A stretch of 64,000 bases of DNA from an uncultured Draconibacterium sp. (GCF_963675065.1 NZ_OY775906.1:3450001-3514000), one strand, 5' to 3'; shown: positions 25,766-35,274, counted from the first letter of the stretch. Notes: generated by a model not told the origin, from the sequence alone. Program-made: numbers and translations.

Positions 25766-26119
25766 CTATGCAGGCGGTGCCCGGGGAATGGTGTGTAACG
25801 AAACAGGAATTGTAACTTCCTGATCATTGGAAATAATATAAACGACAAGATCTGCGGGTACTTCAAAATTGAAAGCGGTAAGTCCCGGAGTTTCATAAAG
25901 ATCGGAATGCAGCGAGGCATAAAGATTGATTTCCCGTTGCGAGTGTTTGTGATTGTTATTGGGGCCGTCCGAATCGGATGTTGAATGCGAGTGAGTAACA
26001 ACAATACCATTTGCATAAACGTGGGTATGCTTATTTTGTATTGAAGTTTGAACGATGTACAAATACACCGGAAGAATCAGTACAAAAAGTAAATTGGTAT
26101 GTTTTCTTATTAAATTCAC
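25766..26119 (-). CDS. Small His-rich secreted or membrane-tethered protein
   Basis: 117 residues. An N-terminal hydrophobic segment (about 8-25) acts as signal or anchor. The region after it holds two His clusters, KHTHVYANGIVVTHSHS and NNNHKHSQRE (about 33-65), followed by an aromatic/hydrophobic C-terminal part with a PPA end. Short His-rich proteins of this type are found next to TonB receptors in Bacteroidota and are candidates for binding Zn, Cu or Ni. Here it precedes such a receptor on the same strand with no other gene between. Family name not recognised; metal binding is inference. Confidence 0.65.
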   Translation of the reverse strand: MNLIRKHTNLLFVLILPVYLYIVQTSIQNKHTHVYANGIVVTHSHSTSDSDGPNNNHKHSQREINLYASLHSDLYETPGLTAFNFEVPADLVVYIISNDQEVTIPVSLHTIPRAPPA

Positions 26120-26200
26120 GTTATCAATTAGAGCGAGCTAAATTAAGAACCTTTCTAAATAAAAAACAGAACAATTGCTATTTTTGCATTTTATTTAACA

Positions 26201-26584
26201 ATGGCAAAACGCAGACCAACATTTAAAATGTACAGTTACGGCGAGTACTCGAAATGGGATCGGGAAAGCAGGGATATTCCTAAAATATTGGATTTCACTA
26301 CCGAAATTAAAGCAGCAATAGGAACTGAGTTTGGCTACGTGTTGCACATTAAAAATGGGAAGGGAGAGAAAGTCGATTTTCAGATCGATCATCCACCGTT
26401 TACTGACGACCAGGGGAATTTACGCCCTCCGTTTACCGGCGAACAGTTTATTCGCACCAACGATTACGAGTTTTATCTTGGCGATTGTGTTTGGGAACCA
26501 CTTGAAGACAAGCTGGGAAAATGGGAGCTAACCACCTGGTATAAAGGCAAGGTGGTTGCTCACAAAATTTTCATACTGATCTAG
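26201..26584 (+). CDS. DUF3859 domain protein
   Basis: 127 residues forming a single DUF3859 domain: MYSYGEYSKWD at the start, DFTTEIKAAIGTEFGYVLHIKNGKG in the middle, VDFQIDHPPF, and LGKWELTTWYKGKVVAHKIF at the end. No signal peptide, so cytoplasmic; predicted beta-rich. Function unknown. Its stop codon directly abuts the stop of the opposite-strand gene at 26585, so the two genes are tail-to-tail without a gap. Confidence 0.8.
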   Translation: MAKRRPTFKMYSYGEYSKWDRESRDIPKILDFTTEIKAAIGTEFGYVLHIKNGKGEKVDFQIDHPPFTDDQGNLRPPFTGEQFIRTNDYEFYLGDCVWEPLEDKLGKWELTTWYKGKVVAHKIFILI

Positions 26585-26881
26585 CTATTTGGCTACTTTT
26601 TTCACCTCGGCCGACAATCTTTCCAAGGCAGCATCGGCAGCAGCCAACATATCCTGAACGACCTTTTTGTAATACGCTTTAATCAGCTTCGGATTATCTT
26701 TACCATCAGGATGAATAGCACGTAAACGCAATTCGCGATGACTTTTTACAATATCACCGGCAATTTCGTACACCGCTTTTTCGTCTACTTCATTGTTATA
26801 TTCCATCACGTAAAAACAATCGCTTAAAGCCATCGACATGATCAAATCAATGTCTTTTTTAAGGTCTTTTACACTTGCCAT
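26585..26881 (-). CDS. Small helical protein of unknown function
   Basis: 98 residues, entirely alpha-helical by appearance, no signal peptide or membrane segment. Charged helices such as VKDLKKDIDLIMSMAL and AAADAALERLSAEVKKVAK suggest a helical bundle. The good codon pattern and absence of overlapping genes support a real gene. I do not recognise a named domain. It lies between DUF3859 (opposite strand) and the Big_5 lipoprotein (same strand, 60 bases upstream). Confidence 0.7.
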   Translation of the reverse strand: MASVKDLKKDIDLIMSMALSDCFYVMEYNNEVDEKAVYEIAGDIVKSHRELRLRAIHPDGKDNPKLIKAYYKKVVQDMLAAADAALERLSAEVKKVAK

Positions 26882-26941
26882 AATTTTATTAATAAAGTTT
26901 ATTAAAGTTAGAAAATCTAACCGAAAATGCAGCTGTTCAGC

Positions 26942-28891
26942 TTATCTCCGCTGAAAACCACCAGAGCCGCTGTTTCCCGGTCGAATCATACTATTATTTC
27001 GTTGCTCTTCCTCTTCTTTTTGTTGTTTCTCCAGTGCTTCTTCCCGCTTCCGTTCTTCTTCTTCCTTATCGCGAATATTTTTGCTGAAAAGCGGATCGGG
27101 CGTTAAATCCCAGATGTGACTTTCGCTCCAGTTCGAGCGTAGTTTAATCACTTCCTGCACATAAGCCACGCGCTCGGGCTGCACTTTATCCTGAAAACTG
27201 CCGGCATCCCATTTGCCATTTCCATTGGCATCATAAATTACTTTTACCTTGTACTTTTCAGGTGCCAGATATTCAAACAACACCTCACCATTTTTGGTAA
27301 AGGATTTTTGGCGTAATACCTCTTCTTCCTCGTTATTTTTCAGAATCTGCACAACCATAGGCATCGTAACATTCGAGAAATCAAATTCCAGGCTTCCGTA
27401 ATAATCTTCTTCACGTGTTTTAAAACCTTTAGTATAGGCCTTGCTGGTAATTCCAAAAATATTTACACAAGCTGCTGAGTCAATCTCGAGGCTGTATTCA
27501 GTTTGCGGCTCCCAATTGTAATTAATCGAGTAACTCCGGTATTTTGTAGTGTCTTCTTTTACAGTTATCGGCAAGGCATTTTTTAATGAATCTGCCGTAT
27601 AATACATCTTCACCATCGAAGTATTAAAACTTTTAACGGGCTCGGGCGACACAAAGCGTATCACTCCATTCAACTCCATGGTGGATGGGACATCGGTTTG
27701 CCAGGTAAACTGCGGAATTGGTTCCGGCTTCTCTTCCTCTTCTTCCTCATCCTTACCTCGTTTCCGGCTTTTCTTTTCCTCCTCCACCTTTGGGTCGGCA
27801 TAATGCATTAATATCGTGTCGTTTTGCACGTAAGGCATCCCGGCTGAATCCAGTTGTGTATAGCATAACTCCATATAAAGCGAGTCGTATCTCGAAACCA
27901 TTGTGTCGGTTATCCACATCAGTACCGAGTCCATTTCCCGGCCATATTCAAATAGTTGCCAATCGCTTGCATCGTGGTCGATCAAATTTACGGAGAACGT
28001 ATCGGCAATCGATTCGTTGAACTCGAACAAACATTTATTCCGGCTCTGGCGTTCGGTTGATTCAACATATTGCTCAAAAATATCTTCCATTACATAGCGC
28101 ATATAAAACGGCTCTGGAGAAAAATGTGTATGCCCCAATACCAGCATCGAATCAACGCCACTAACCATTGTGTCGGCTTCGGCATGAAAATGCGCCTCAG
28201 GAATTACCAGTGTATCCAGAAAAGCGATTTCCTCTGCGCCTTCGTTATACATCATGTCGTTGTTCATGTCGTTAATGGCGAATAAATTATAGGTTCCTGT
28301 AGCTATATTATCGATCATAAACAAACCTTCCTCGTCGGTTTTTGCAATATAATCAGGAGGTACCCGAAACACGGCCGAATCGTGCAGATTTGAATGCAAT
28401 ACCAGTAACGAACCATCTTTATTCGGCTCAAGATTAAAGGCATTTATTACGCGCCCTGCCACCCGCAACGAGTCATATTCAGGGCCGGTGCTAAACGAAA
28501 AACGCAGGTTTTTAAGCGGGTTTTGCTCGTTATTATCTACAATCGCATTTTTAAAGTCGAGCGAATAGGTCACGCTGTCTTTTAAATCCTCGTTGAATTC
28601 GATGATCAGGGTCTTCGATTTGGTTTTTATCAACGGACGTTTCTCCAGCGGAGGCGAAATTACCAGTTGCTCTGATATTTTATCCGTTTGTAAATATTCG
28701 TTGAATGTAAATCTGACATTGTCTTTATCAAAGTTCAATGCGCGGTATTCCGGGCTGGTCTCCAGCAAAACCGGTGGCACCGAGTCGCGTGGCCCTCCGG
28801 CTGGCATCCCCATATTGGCACATGATGAAATAATGACAACCCAGGCCAGCATTGCAACAATAAAAAACGGTAGTTTCCCCTTTAACTTCAT
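26942..28891 (-). CDS. Ig-like (Big_5) lipoprotein
   Basis: 649 residues with a lipoprotein signal (VIISSCANMG, Cys near residue 24). An N-terminal SbsA/Big_5-type Ig-like domain (about 35-135) is visible: PPVLLETSPEYRALNFD, FTFNEYL and KTLIIEFNEDLKDSVTYSLDF. It is followed by a carboxypeptidase-regulatory-like beta sandwich (about 145-210, TYNLFAINDMNNDMMYNEG) and further beta-rich domains. The last 45 residues are highly charged (KEEEERKREEALEKQQKEEE) and end GFQRR, probably an extended tail. Proteins of this layout are common outer-surface/periplasmic lipoproteins in Bacteroidota. Specific function unknown. Confidence 0.8.
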   Translation of the reverse strand: MKLKGKLPFFIVAMLAWVVIISSCANMGMPAGGPRDSVPPVLLETSPEYRALNFDKDNVRFTFNEYLQTDKISEQLVISPPLEKRPLIKTKSKTLIIEFNEDLKDSVTYSLDFKNAIVDNNEQNPLKNLRFSFSTGPEYDSLRVAGRVINAFNLEPNKDGSLLVLHSNLHDSAVFRVPPDYIAKTDEEGLFMIDNIATGTYNLFAINDMNNDMMYNEGAEEIAFLDTLVIPEAHFHAEADTMVSGVDSMLVLGHTHFSPEPFYMRYVMEDIFEQYVESTERQSRNKCLFEFNESIADTFSVNLIDHDASDWQLFEYGREMDSVLMWITDTMVSRYDSLYMELCYTQLDSAGMPYVQNDTILMHYADPKVEEEKKSRKRGKDEEEEEEKPEPIPQFTWQTDVPSTMELNGVIRFVSPEPVKSFNTSMVKMYYTADSLKNALPITVKEDTTKYRSYSINYNWEPQTEYSLEIDSAACVNIFGITSKAYTKGFKTREEDYYGSLEFDFSNVTMPMVVQILKNNEEEEVLRQKSFTKNGEVLFEYLAPEKYKVKVIYDANGNGKWDAGSFQDKVQPERVAYVQEVIKLRSNWSESHIWDLTPDPLFSKNIRDKEEEERKREEALEKQQKEEEEQRNNSMIRPGNSGSGGFQRR

Positions 28892-29106
28892 AGGCTTAAA
28901 ATGTCTGTTTTCAAGGCGTTCGCAGGCAAAATACCGAACCCTTAAAATGGTTTACAAACATACAAATTCCTGTAAATATAGGAGGTGCCAAGTTGTTAAA
29001 TATTCCGAAATAAGCTGAGTAGTTCTGATATTGTTCGCAACTTCCGCATTTATTATTGAAACATGAATAATAATTATTTTAACTTGCTTGTGATAATTAA
29101 AACAAT

Positions 29107-31269
29107 ATGGGAAGAAAGAAAAAAAATAAGCTGCACAAAAAGAAACGCGGCGGCACATACAACAAGAAAAAGCTAAAAAACGCCATACTTTCAACACTTT
29201 ACGAAAACCCCGGGAAGACAGTTAATTACCGCGAGATATCAGGATCGCTGAGCATAAAAGACCCGGAAACACGCAAATTGATTAACGTTGCCCTTCAGGA
29301 ATTGGCCGACGATGGTTACGTTGATCAGATATCGCGCGGAAAATTCAAACTGAAAGCACGCACCGGAAAAGTTACAGGTATTATTGAAATGCAGCCACAA
29401 GGTTTTGCCTACGTCATTAGCGACGAGCTGGAACAACCGGCTGTAATTTCATCGCGCAACCTGAATCATGCCATGGAAGGCGACAAAGTACGAATCCATG
29501 TTTATGCACGGCGTAAGAAACATGATTTGGAAGGCGAAGTAACCGAGATCCTGGAACGTGCAAAAACAATATTTGTAGGAACAGTACAAACCACCAAAAA
29601 CTTCGCATTTTTGATTCCGTCAGGGAAAGTTGGTTTCGATATTTTTATTCCGAAAGAAAAACTTAACGGTGCAAAAGACGGGCAAAAAGCCATTGCCGAA
29701 ATTAAAGACTGGCCACAAAATGCGCGTAGCCCGTTTGGCGAAATTATTGAAGTGCTGGGCGATACCGGCGATAACGATGCTGAAATGCACGCTATTCTGG
29801 CCGAGTTTGAACTGCCACACAAATTCCCTCAAAATGTAGATAAGGCTGCCGAAAAAATTCCGCTGGAAATTCCGAAAGAAGAGATTAATAAGCGGCGCGA
29901 TATGCGCAAAACAATCACATTTACTATCGACCCGGCTGATGCAAAAGATTTTGACGATGCACTGTCGTTGAAAAAACTGGACAACGGAAACTGGGAAGTT
30001 GGTGTGCACATTGCCGATGTTACGCATTACGTGCGGCCAAATACCATTATTGAAAACGAGGCGCAAGACCGTGCAACATCTGTTTACCTGGTCGACAGGG
30101 TTGTTCCGATGCTTCCCGAGCGCTTATCGAACGGTGTTTGTTCGCTTCGTCCAAACGAGGATAAATTGTGCTTTTCGGCCGTTTTTGAAATTACCGAGGA
30201 TGCAAAATTGAAAAAACAGTGGTTTGGAAAAACAGCCATCCATTCCGACCGGCGATTTACCTACGAAGAAGCGCAGGAAATTCTTGAAACCGGGCAGGGC
30301 GATTTTTCTGAAGAGGTTCTAAAACTCAACGAACTGGCAATAAAATTGCGCGATGAACGTTTCAGCAACGGATCGATTGCATTTGAACGTGTGGAAATGA
30401 AATTTGATATTGATGAGAAAGGAAAACCAATTTCAGTGTCGTTTAAAGAATCGAAAGAATCGAACCACCTGATTGAGGAATTTATGTTGCTGGCCAACAA
30501 AAAAGTGGCCGAATTTATTGGTAAAGTTCCGGAAAAGAAAACACCAAAAACCTTTGTTTACCGTATTCACGACAAACCCGATCCAGACAAACTTTCGTCG
30601 TTCAACACATTTATCAAACGTTTTGGGCACGGCATTCAGTTAACAACACCGCGTGCTATTTCAACATCGTTAAATAAATTACTTACTGAAGTAAAAGGCA
30701 AAAACGAGCAGAATGTGGTTGAAACATTGGCCATCCGAACAATGGCCAAAGCGGCATATTCAACCCGAAACATCGGGCACTACGGACTTTCGTTTGATTA
30801 TTATACACACTTTACTTCGCCAATCAGGCGCTATCCCGATATGATGGTGCACCGCCTGTTGGAAAAATATTTAGACGGTGCGCGCTCGGTTAACGAGCAA
30901 AAATATGAGGGGCTTTGCAAACACTCATCCGACATGGAAGCCAAAGCAGCCAATGCCGAACGGGCCTCGATAAAGTATAAGCAAGTGGAGTTTATGCAGG
31001 ATCATATTGGCAAAACTTACCCGGGAACTATTTCGGGTGTAACCGATTGGGGAATTTACGTGGAGCTGGAGAATAAAATTGAAGGCATGATTCCGATTGC
31101 GCAAATGGATGACGATTTTTATATTTTCGATGAAAAAAATTATGCGCTGGTTGGACGTCATTCACGTAAAAGTTTTCAGTTGGGCGAAAAAATAAATGTC
31201 CGTGTTTGGCGCACCAATCTTGAAAGGAAGCAGCTCGACTTCAGACTTGCTGAACAAGAGAAAGAGTAG
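29107..31269 (+). CDS. rnr: Ribonuclease R
   Basis: 720 residues. A basic N-terminus (KKKNKLHKKKRGG) leads into a winged helix (about 25-80), then two cold-shock domains (about 85-240), the RNB catalytic domain (about 260-590) and an S1 domain (about 635-715). The catalytic block TIDPADAKDFDDALSL contains the Asp cluster that binds Mg2+. YTHFTSPIRRYPDMMVHR is the second conserved RNB motif. The enzyme is a 3'-5' exoribonuclease that degrades structured RNA and acts in RNA quality control. Its gene stands alone on the plus strand, opposite to the Big_5 lipoprotein gene. Confidence 0.95.
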   Translation: MGRKKKNKLHKKKRGGTYNKKKLKNAILSTLYENPGKTVNYREISGSLSIKDPETRKLINVALQELADDGYVDQISRGKFKLKARTGKVTGIIEMQPQGFAYVISDELEQPAVISSRNLNHAMEGDKVRIHVYARRKKHDLEGEVTEILERAKTIFVGTVQTTKNFAFLIPSGKVGFDIFIPKEKLNGAKDGQKAIAEIKDWPQNARSPFGEIIEVLGDTGDNDAEMHAILAEFELPHKFPQNVDKAAEKIPLEIPKEEINKRRDMRKTITFTIDPADAKDFDDALSLKKLDNGNWEVGVHIADVTHYVRPNTIIENEAQDRATSVYLVDRVVPMLPERLSNGVCSLRPNEDKLCFSAVFEITEDAKLKKQWFGKTAIHSDRRFTYEEAQEILETGQGDFSEEVLKLNELAIKLRDERFSNGSIAFERVEMKFDIDEKGKPISVSFKESKESNHLIEEFMLLANKKVAEFIGKVPEKKTPKTFVYRIHDKPDPDKLSSFNTFIKRFGHGIQLTTPRAISTSLNKLLTEVKGKNEQNVVETLAIRTMAKAAYSTRNIGHYGLSFDYYTHFTSPIRRYPDMMVHRLLEKYLDGARSVNEQKYEGLCKHSSDMEAKAANAERASIKYKQVEFMQDHIGKTYPGTISGVTDWGIYVELENKIEGMIPIAQMDDDFYIFDEKNYALVGRHSRKSFQLGEKINVRVWRTNLERKQLDFRLAEQEKE

Positions 31270-31388
31270 CTATTCGAATATTATGAAAATAAATTTCAAC
31301 CAGTCACAGGGCATTCAAACAGTAAAAGTAAATGTCGTCTGCAAGAGTAAAATGTTCTAAAAAATAATAACGGCTAAAATAAATAGTT

Positions 31389-31396
31389 ATATTTGG
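31389..31396 (+). promoter_or_regulatory. -7 element of TetR gene
   Basis: TATATTTG matches the Bacteroidota TAnnTTTG -7 consensus and lies 34 bases before the ATG at 31431. No convincing -33 TTTG and no clear operator palindrome were found. Confidence 0.45.
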
Positions 31397-31430
31397 CCAA
31401 GTTTTAACACAGACAAAAACATTTCAATTC

Positions 31431-32033
31431 ATGCAAAATTCAACGGAAACTGCGAATAAAAAGGATGTAAACAGGGAAAATATCCTAAAGATTGCCCGTG
31501 AAATTTTCAGCAAATACGGCTATAAAAAAACCACACTCGACGACATCGCTAATGCAGTTCGCAAAGGGAAAAGCTCGCTTTACTACTATTTTAAAAGTAA
31601 AGAAGACCTTTTTCAGGCTGTAATTATGAAAGAGGTTGATATTTTGGCGTATGAACTCGAAATTGTGATTAACAGGAACACCGATCCGGTGGACAAGTTG
31701 CGCGATTACATTTTAACTAAAATGGCGACTTTCCGTAACCTGGCAAATTTCTATCATGCCATTGAAAACGATGTTACCGCTGTTGGATTTATCGACGAGG
31801 TAAAACTTAAATATGAGCAAGACGAAATCCGGATGATTAAACGGATACTGATAGAAGGCGTTCGGAAAAATGAATTTGAGATTTACGATTTTAACCTGGC
31901 TGCCATTGGTATTACTACCGCGATTAAAGGACTGGAAATGCCACTTGCCGCAGGAAACTACAGCGATGTTAACCTGGAACGCAGCGTTGATATTATTCTT
32001 AAAATTATGTGTTACGGAATAATGAAAAGGTAG
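31431..32033 (+). CDS. TetR/AcrR-family transcriptional regulator
   Basis: 200 residues. The N-terminal helix-turn-helix (about 18-65) shows the family pattern: ILKIAREIFSKYGYKKTTLDDIANAV, then KSSLYYYFKSKEDLFQAVI. The rest is the helical ligand-binding/dimerisation domain, with no recognisable ligand signature. Neighbours are RNase R upstream and a long intergenic gap downstream, so no target gene is suggested by context. Followed by a strong terminator. Confidence 0.9.
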   Translation: MQNSTETANKKDVNRENILKIAREIFSKYGYKKTTLDDIANAVRKGKSSLYYYFKSKEDLFQAVIMKEVDILAYELEIVINRNTDPVDKLRDYILTKMATFRNLANFYHAIENDVTAVGFIDEVKLKYEQDEIRMIKRILIEGVRKNEFEIYDFNLAAIGITTAIKGLEMPLAAGNYSDVNLERSVDIILKIMCYGIMKR

Positions 32034-32059
32034 TTCTCAATAAAAAAAAGCAACTATAC

Positions 32060-32092
32060 AAAGGCTGTTGGAGTAATCCGGCAGCCTTTTTT
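32060..32092 (+). terminator. Terminator of TetR gene
   Basis: Stem AAAGGCTG/CAGCCTTT (32060-32067 with 32082-32089), a GC-containing loop and a T-run. Confidence 0.8.
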
Positions 32093-32538
32093 ATTTTGAA
32101 AGTCCTATAAAAATTAATAGCAAAATCTGAATGAAAGATTATAGACTCACCCTGATTGTGCCTGCGACACAATCGTCCCCTCTACTCGTAGAGAAGGAGT
32201 GAGGAAGAGTTTGCAGAATATTTTTTACTTTCATCTCCATTGGAGATTCCCATGAAGCATGAATGTATCATGATGAAGATTGAAACGCTGATAACACAAA
32301 TCGATTTGATTTACACAGCTTAAGTTTAGTAGTTCTAAAAATTTATAAAAAGAAAAGGCTGCCCTTCTGACAGCCTTTTTAACCTAAACCAACTAAACCT
32401 AATAAACCACAAACTTGCCAGAACGACAAGCCCGTTGTTTGTCTTAAATATCTTTTACTTTTTTACTTCGTATATCTGGCACAAAGATATCAATTTTTTT
32501 TAGTTGAAAGACTCACATAGTAAATTCTCCCCTTTTCG
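32093..32538. other. Intergenic region with repeat debris and an orphan hairpin
   Basis: No gene found. It holds a GATTGTG/CACAATC inverted repeat at 32154-32174, within a dispersed-looking segment that continues CCCCTCTACTCGTAGAG, and an orphan terminator-like hairpin at 32353-32380 (listed separately). Confidence 0.6.
32353..32380. terminator. Orphan terminator-like hairpin
   Basis: Stem AAAAGGCTG/CAGCCTTTT (32353-32361 with 32371-32379), flanked by A- and T-runs. No gene ends here on either strand, so it may close an unannotated short transcript, more likely from the minus strand. Confidence 0.5.
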
Positions 32539-32569
32539 TTTCCAACAAGATAACATTCTCTTATTTTTG
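32539..32569 (+). promoter_or_regulatory. Promoter of the GHL10-type gene
   Basis: TTTC (32539-32542), a 19-base spacer, then TATTTTTG (32562-32569) fits the Bacteroidota TTTG-N19-TAnnTTTG promoter with one mismatch. The leader to the ATG at 32680 would be about 105 bases and contains a 22-codon open frame (32590-32658). Confidence 0.5.
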
Positions 32570-32589
32570 TGTCCAATAATGTACTTATT

Positions 32590-32658
32590 ATGAAACGAGC
32601 ATCTAAATCCAACACTCCAAAATTCAACATACAGGTGCGGGTGACATACGATGCTTAA
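32590..32658 (+). other. Possible 22-residue leader ORF
   Basis: ATG at 32590 to TAA at 32658 encodes a short basic peptide beginning MKRASKSNTPKF and ending VRVTYDA. It lies between the predicted promoter and the glycosidase gene. No repeated-codon attenuator pattern is seen, so it may be meaningless. Confidence 0.2.
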
Positions 32659-32679
32659 AAAACAATAAATTTTAATCGT

Positions 32680-34182
32680 ATGAAAAAGCTAATATGCCTT
32701 CTTACTGCGTGCCTGTTCCTTTCATTCATTGCTCAATCGCAACCCAAATACGAATTCAGAGCCGTTTGGGTAGCTACTGTTGTTAACATCGACTGGCCTT
32801 CGAAACCGGGGTTAAGCACCGACGCTCAAAAACGTGAAATCATCGATATTTTAAATTTACATAAAGGTTTAGGCATGAATGCCATAATTTTGCAGGTGCG
32901 CCCCGCTGCCGATGCTTTTTATCAATCGGATCTGGAGCCATGGTCGCGTTACCTCACCGGTGTTCAGGGGCAGGCACCGCTGCCTTTTTACGATCCGTTA
33001 AAGTTTTGGATCGAAGAATGCCACAAACGCGGAATGGAACTACATGCCTGGCTTAATCCCTACCGGGTGGCACAAAATCTTGATGACCCGCTTTCAATCA
33101 ATCACATTGCATTTCTGCACCCCGAGTGGATTTTAAAATACGGCACCCGATTATACTTCGACCCGGGATTACCACAAGCCCGAGAGTTTGTAACAAATGT
33201 GGTGCAGGACATTGTTAAACGTTATGATGTTGATGCTATTCATTTCGACGATTATTTTTACCCTTACCCGTTAAAAGAAGAATTTCCGGATACAACGTCG
33301 TTCAAATTCTACAATCGTGGATTTACTGCTGAGAACAAAGCCGACTGGCGCCGCGAGAATGTAGATATAACCATTAAAATGCTCAACGACTCGATAAAAG
33401 CTACCAAACCATGGGTTAAATTTGGTATCAGTCCGTTTGGTGTGTGGCGAAATAAAACCGACGATCCGTTAGGCTCCGATACAAAAGCCGGAACGACCAA
33501 CTACGACCAATTGTATGCCAACATTATAAAGTGGCAAAAAGAAGGCTGGATCGATTATACACTACCTCAGTTGTATTGGCAAATCGGGCATCCCACTGTT
33601 GATTTTCAGCTGCTGGCCAATTGGTGGAAGGATCATGCTTACGGCCGCGCAATGTATATTGGGCAGGCACCATACAAGGTAAGCAGTAGTTCACAAACCA
33701 AAGAATGGACCGAGCCCGACCAGCTAACAAAGCAGATCCGACTACTGCGTTCAATCCCCGAAATCCAGGGCTCGTCGTTTTACAGTAGCAAATGGTTTAA
33801 TGGTGATTTGCTTGGATTGCAGGACAGTTTAAAACTGGATTACTACAAATCTCCGGCTATTGTTCCGCCAATGTCCTGGCTCGATAATCAGGCACCACAG
33901 CCGCTGGTAAAAATTAATAAGCACGGCAGAAAAATTAAATGGATACCTGCCGAAACGCAGAATGAAATGGATAAAGCCTGGAGTTATGTGCTCTACCTAA
34001 ACGAAGAAGGTGAAAAGTTTGATCCGGACAATTGCAAATTTATATACAGCATTATAAAAGATCAGGAAATAAAATTTGACCGAATAAACCGCAAAAAGAA
34101 AAAATACGAACTGCGCATTTCGGTGCTCGACCGTTTAAGCAACGAAAGTCGTTTATCAGCTCCAGTAAAAATCAAGCTCTGA
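32680..34182 (+). CDS. GHL10 / family 10 glycosylhydrolase-like protein (DUF187 type)
   Basis: 500 residues with a Sec signal peptide (about 1-20). The glycosyl-hydrolase-like TIM-barrel domain spans about 22-330: FRAVWVATVVNIDWP at the start, MNAIILQVRPAADAFY, MELHAWLNPYR, and DAIHFDDYFYPYP, which carries candidate acidic residues. The C-terminal 110 residues form an Fn3-like beta sandwich (WSYVLYLNEEGEKF). Related proteins act on peptidoglycan-type or other envelope glycans, but substrate is not proven for this clade. The 3' end overlaps the opposite-strand SRAP gene by 11 bases. Confidence 0.85.
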   Translation: MKKLICLLTACLFLSFIAQSQPKYEFRAVWVATVVNIDWPSKPGLSTDAQKREIIDILNLHKGLGMNAIILQVRPAADAFYQSDLEPWSRYLTGVQGQAPLPFYDPLKFWIEECHKRGMELHAWLNPYRVAQNLDDPLSINHIAFLHPEWILKYGTRLYFDPGLPQAREFVTNVVQDIVKRYDVDAIHFDDYFYPYPLKEEFPDTTSFKFYNRGFTAENKADWRRENVDITIKMLNDSIKATKPWVKFGISPFGVWRNKTDDPLGSDTKAGTTNYDQLYANIIKWQKEGWIDYTLPQLYWQIGHPTVDFQLLANWWKDHAYGRAMYIGQAPYKVSSSSQTKEWTEPDQLTKQIRLLRSIPEIQGSSFYSSKWFNGDLLGLQDSLKLDYYKSPAIVPPMSWLDNQAPQPLVKINKHGRKIKWIPAETQNEMDKAWSYVLYLNEEGEKFDPDNCKFIYSIIKDQEIKFDRINRKKKKYELRISVLDRLSNESRLSAPVKIKL

Positions 34183-34927
34183 ATTTAAGCTCTGGATAAA
34201 TAAATTCCTCAATTGCTTCCGGAGAATTGCCAACGGCTTCTTTGCCTCGCAGTCGCCTAACTGTATGTGCTTTCAATAGTCCATCGGTAGCAGGTTTAAT
34301 CATAGCCTTTGCCACGGCTGTAGTGCCATTCAGCCATTTATCTGCCTCCTCGTCATTGAGAATCAATGGCATTCGTGCTTCGTTAAGTTTCGGATTGTTG
34401 TGGATCTTTTTCATCAATGCATTGGCTTTGGTGGTAATAATGGTAAACGAGTTTACTACTTCACCCGTAGCTTTGGTTGTCCATTCGTCCCACAAGCCAC
34501 CCAGAACGATCGGCTCACCGTCTACCCGCTGAATATAAAACGGATACTTTTTCCCGCCAAAATGGTGATGCTCAAAAAATCCATCGATATAAACCAGGCA
34601 ACGTTTTGATTTTGCTGAAGTTCGAAATGAAGGTTTCTCAAAAATACTTTCGCCCCGCGCATTAATCGTTTTATTCCAGATATCGAGTTGTTGCTGTTCG
34701 TTTTTCACCCAGAACGGGATGAGCCCCCAACTGGCAATGGCAGGTACTTCAAAATTCTCGCTGGTATAAATCAGCAATTTAGGGTGTTGAAAACCCGAAA
34801 CGTGAAAATATTCCTCTTCCAGAAAGGGACGAAACTGTTCGATCAGCATTTGTATGGCCTCTTCGTTGCCATAATGCCGGGCCCGTTTTAATGCTGCTTC
34901 AACCTTGGTTTTTATATCGTAACACAT
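34172..34927 (-). CDS. SRAP-family protein (YedK/HMCES type)
   Basis: 251 residues. Cys2 directly after the initiator Met is the residue that forms a thiazolidine crosslink with abasic sites in single-stranded DNA. Other conserved blocks are SWGLIPFWV, INARGES (Asn/Glu), CLVYIDGFFEHH (catalytic Glu), ITTKAN, and IHNNP...ARMPLIL (His and RMP motif). The full set of active-site residues is present, so a functional DNA-protein crosslinking/AP-site protector is expected. No SOS box was identified. The gene ends inside the 3' end of the GHL10 gene. Confidence 0.9.
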   Translation of the reverse strand: MCYDIKTKVEAALKRARHYGNEEAIQMLIEQFRPFLEEEYFHVSGFQHPKLLIYTSENFEVPAIASWGLIPFWVKNEQQQLDIWNKTINARGESIFEKPSFRTSAKSKRCLVYIDGFFEHHHFGGKKYPFYIQRVDGEPIVLGGLWDEWTTKATGEVVNSFTIITTKANALMKKIHNNPKLNEARMPLILNDEEADKWLNGTTAVAKAMIKPATDGLLKAHTVRRLRGKEAVGNSPEAIEEFIYPELKFRA

Positions 34928-35261
34928 AATTTTCGAAACATTACTGAGCTCAAAATAGTTCTTTTAAAATTATAAAAACTCCCCCAAATCATCTTATTAT
35001 TAGCCTTTAAATAATCGAAAAATGAACTGCCAACTCTTCAAATTAAGTTAAATAAGAAAGGCTTCAAATAACCTTTTGTTAATTTTATACTCTTCGTTAT
35101 TCATCCTGCCAGCCGATATGAACATTTTTATGTTTTCAATATTTTATGATAAATATGGACTAAAATCATTCTCTTTAACCTGTTTTCTTCCACTTTTTTG
35201 TTGAATTATTTGGAAATTAATAAACAACACTATACTTTGGTAGCTACAAACCCTTATTTTT
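34928..35261. other. AT-rich intergenic stretch, no gene seen
   Basis: No coding frame was found on either strand. The right edge (from about 35236, TTTG then TATCTTTTTG) looks promoter-like for the RNA candidate that follows. Confidence 0.6.
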
Positions 35262-35274
35262 TATCTTTTTGTTT

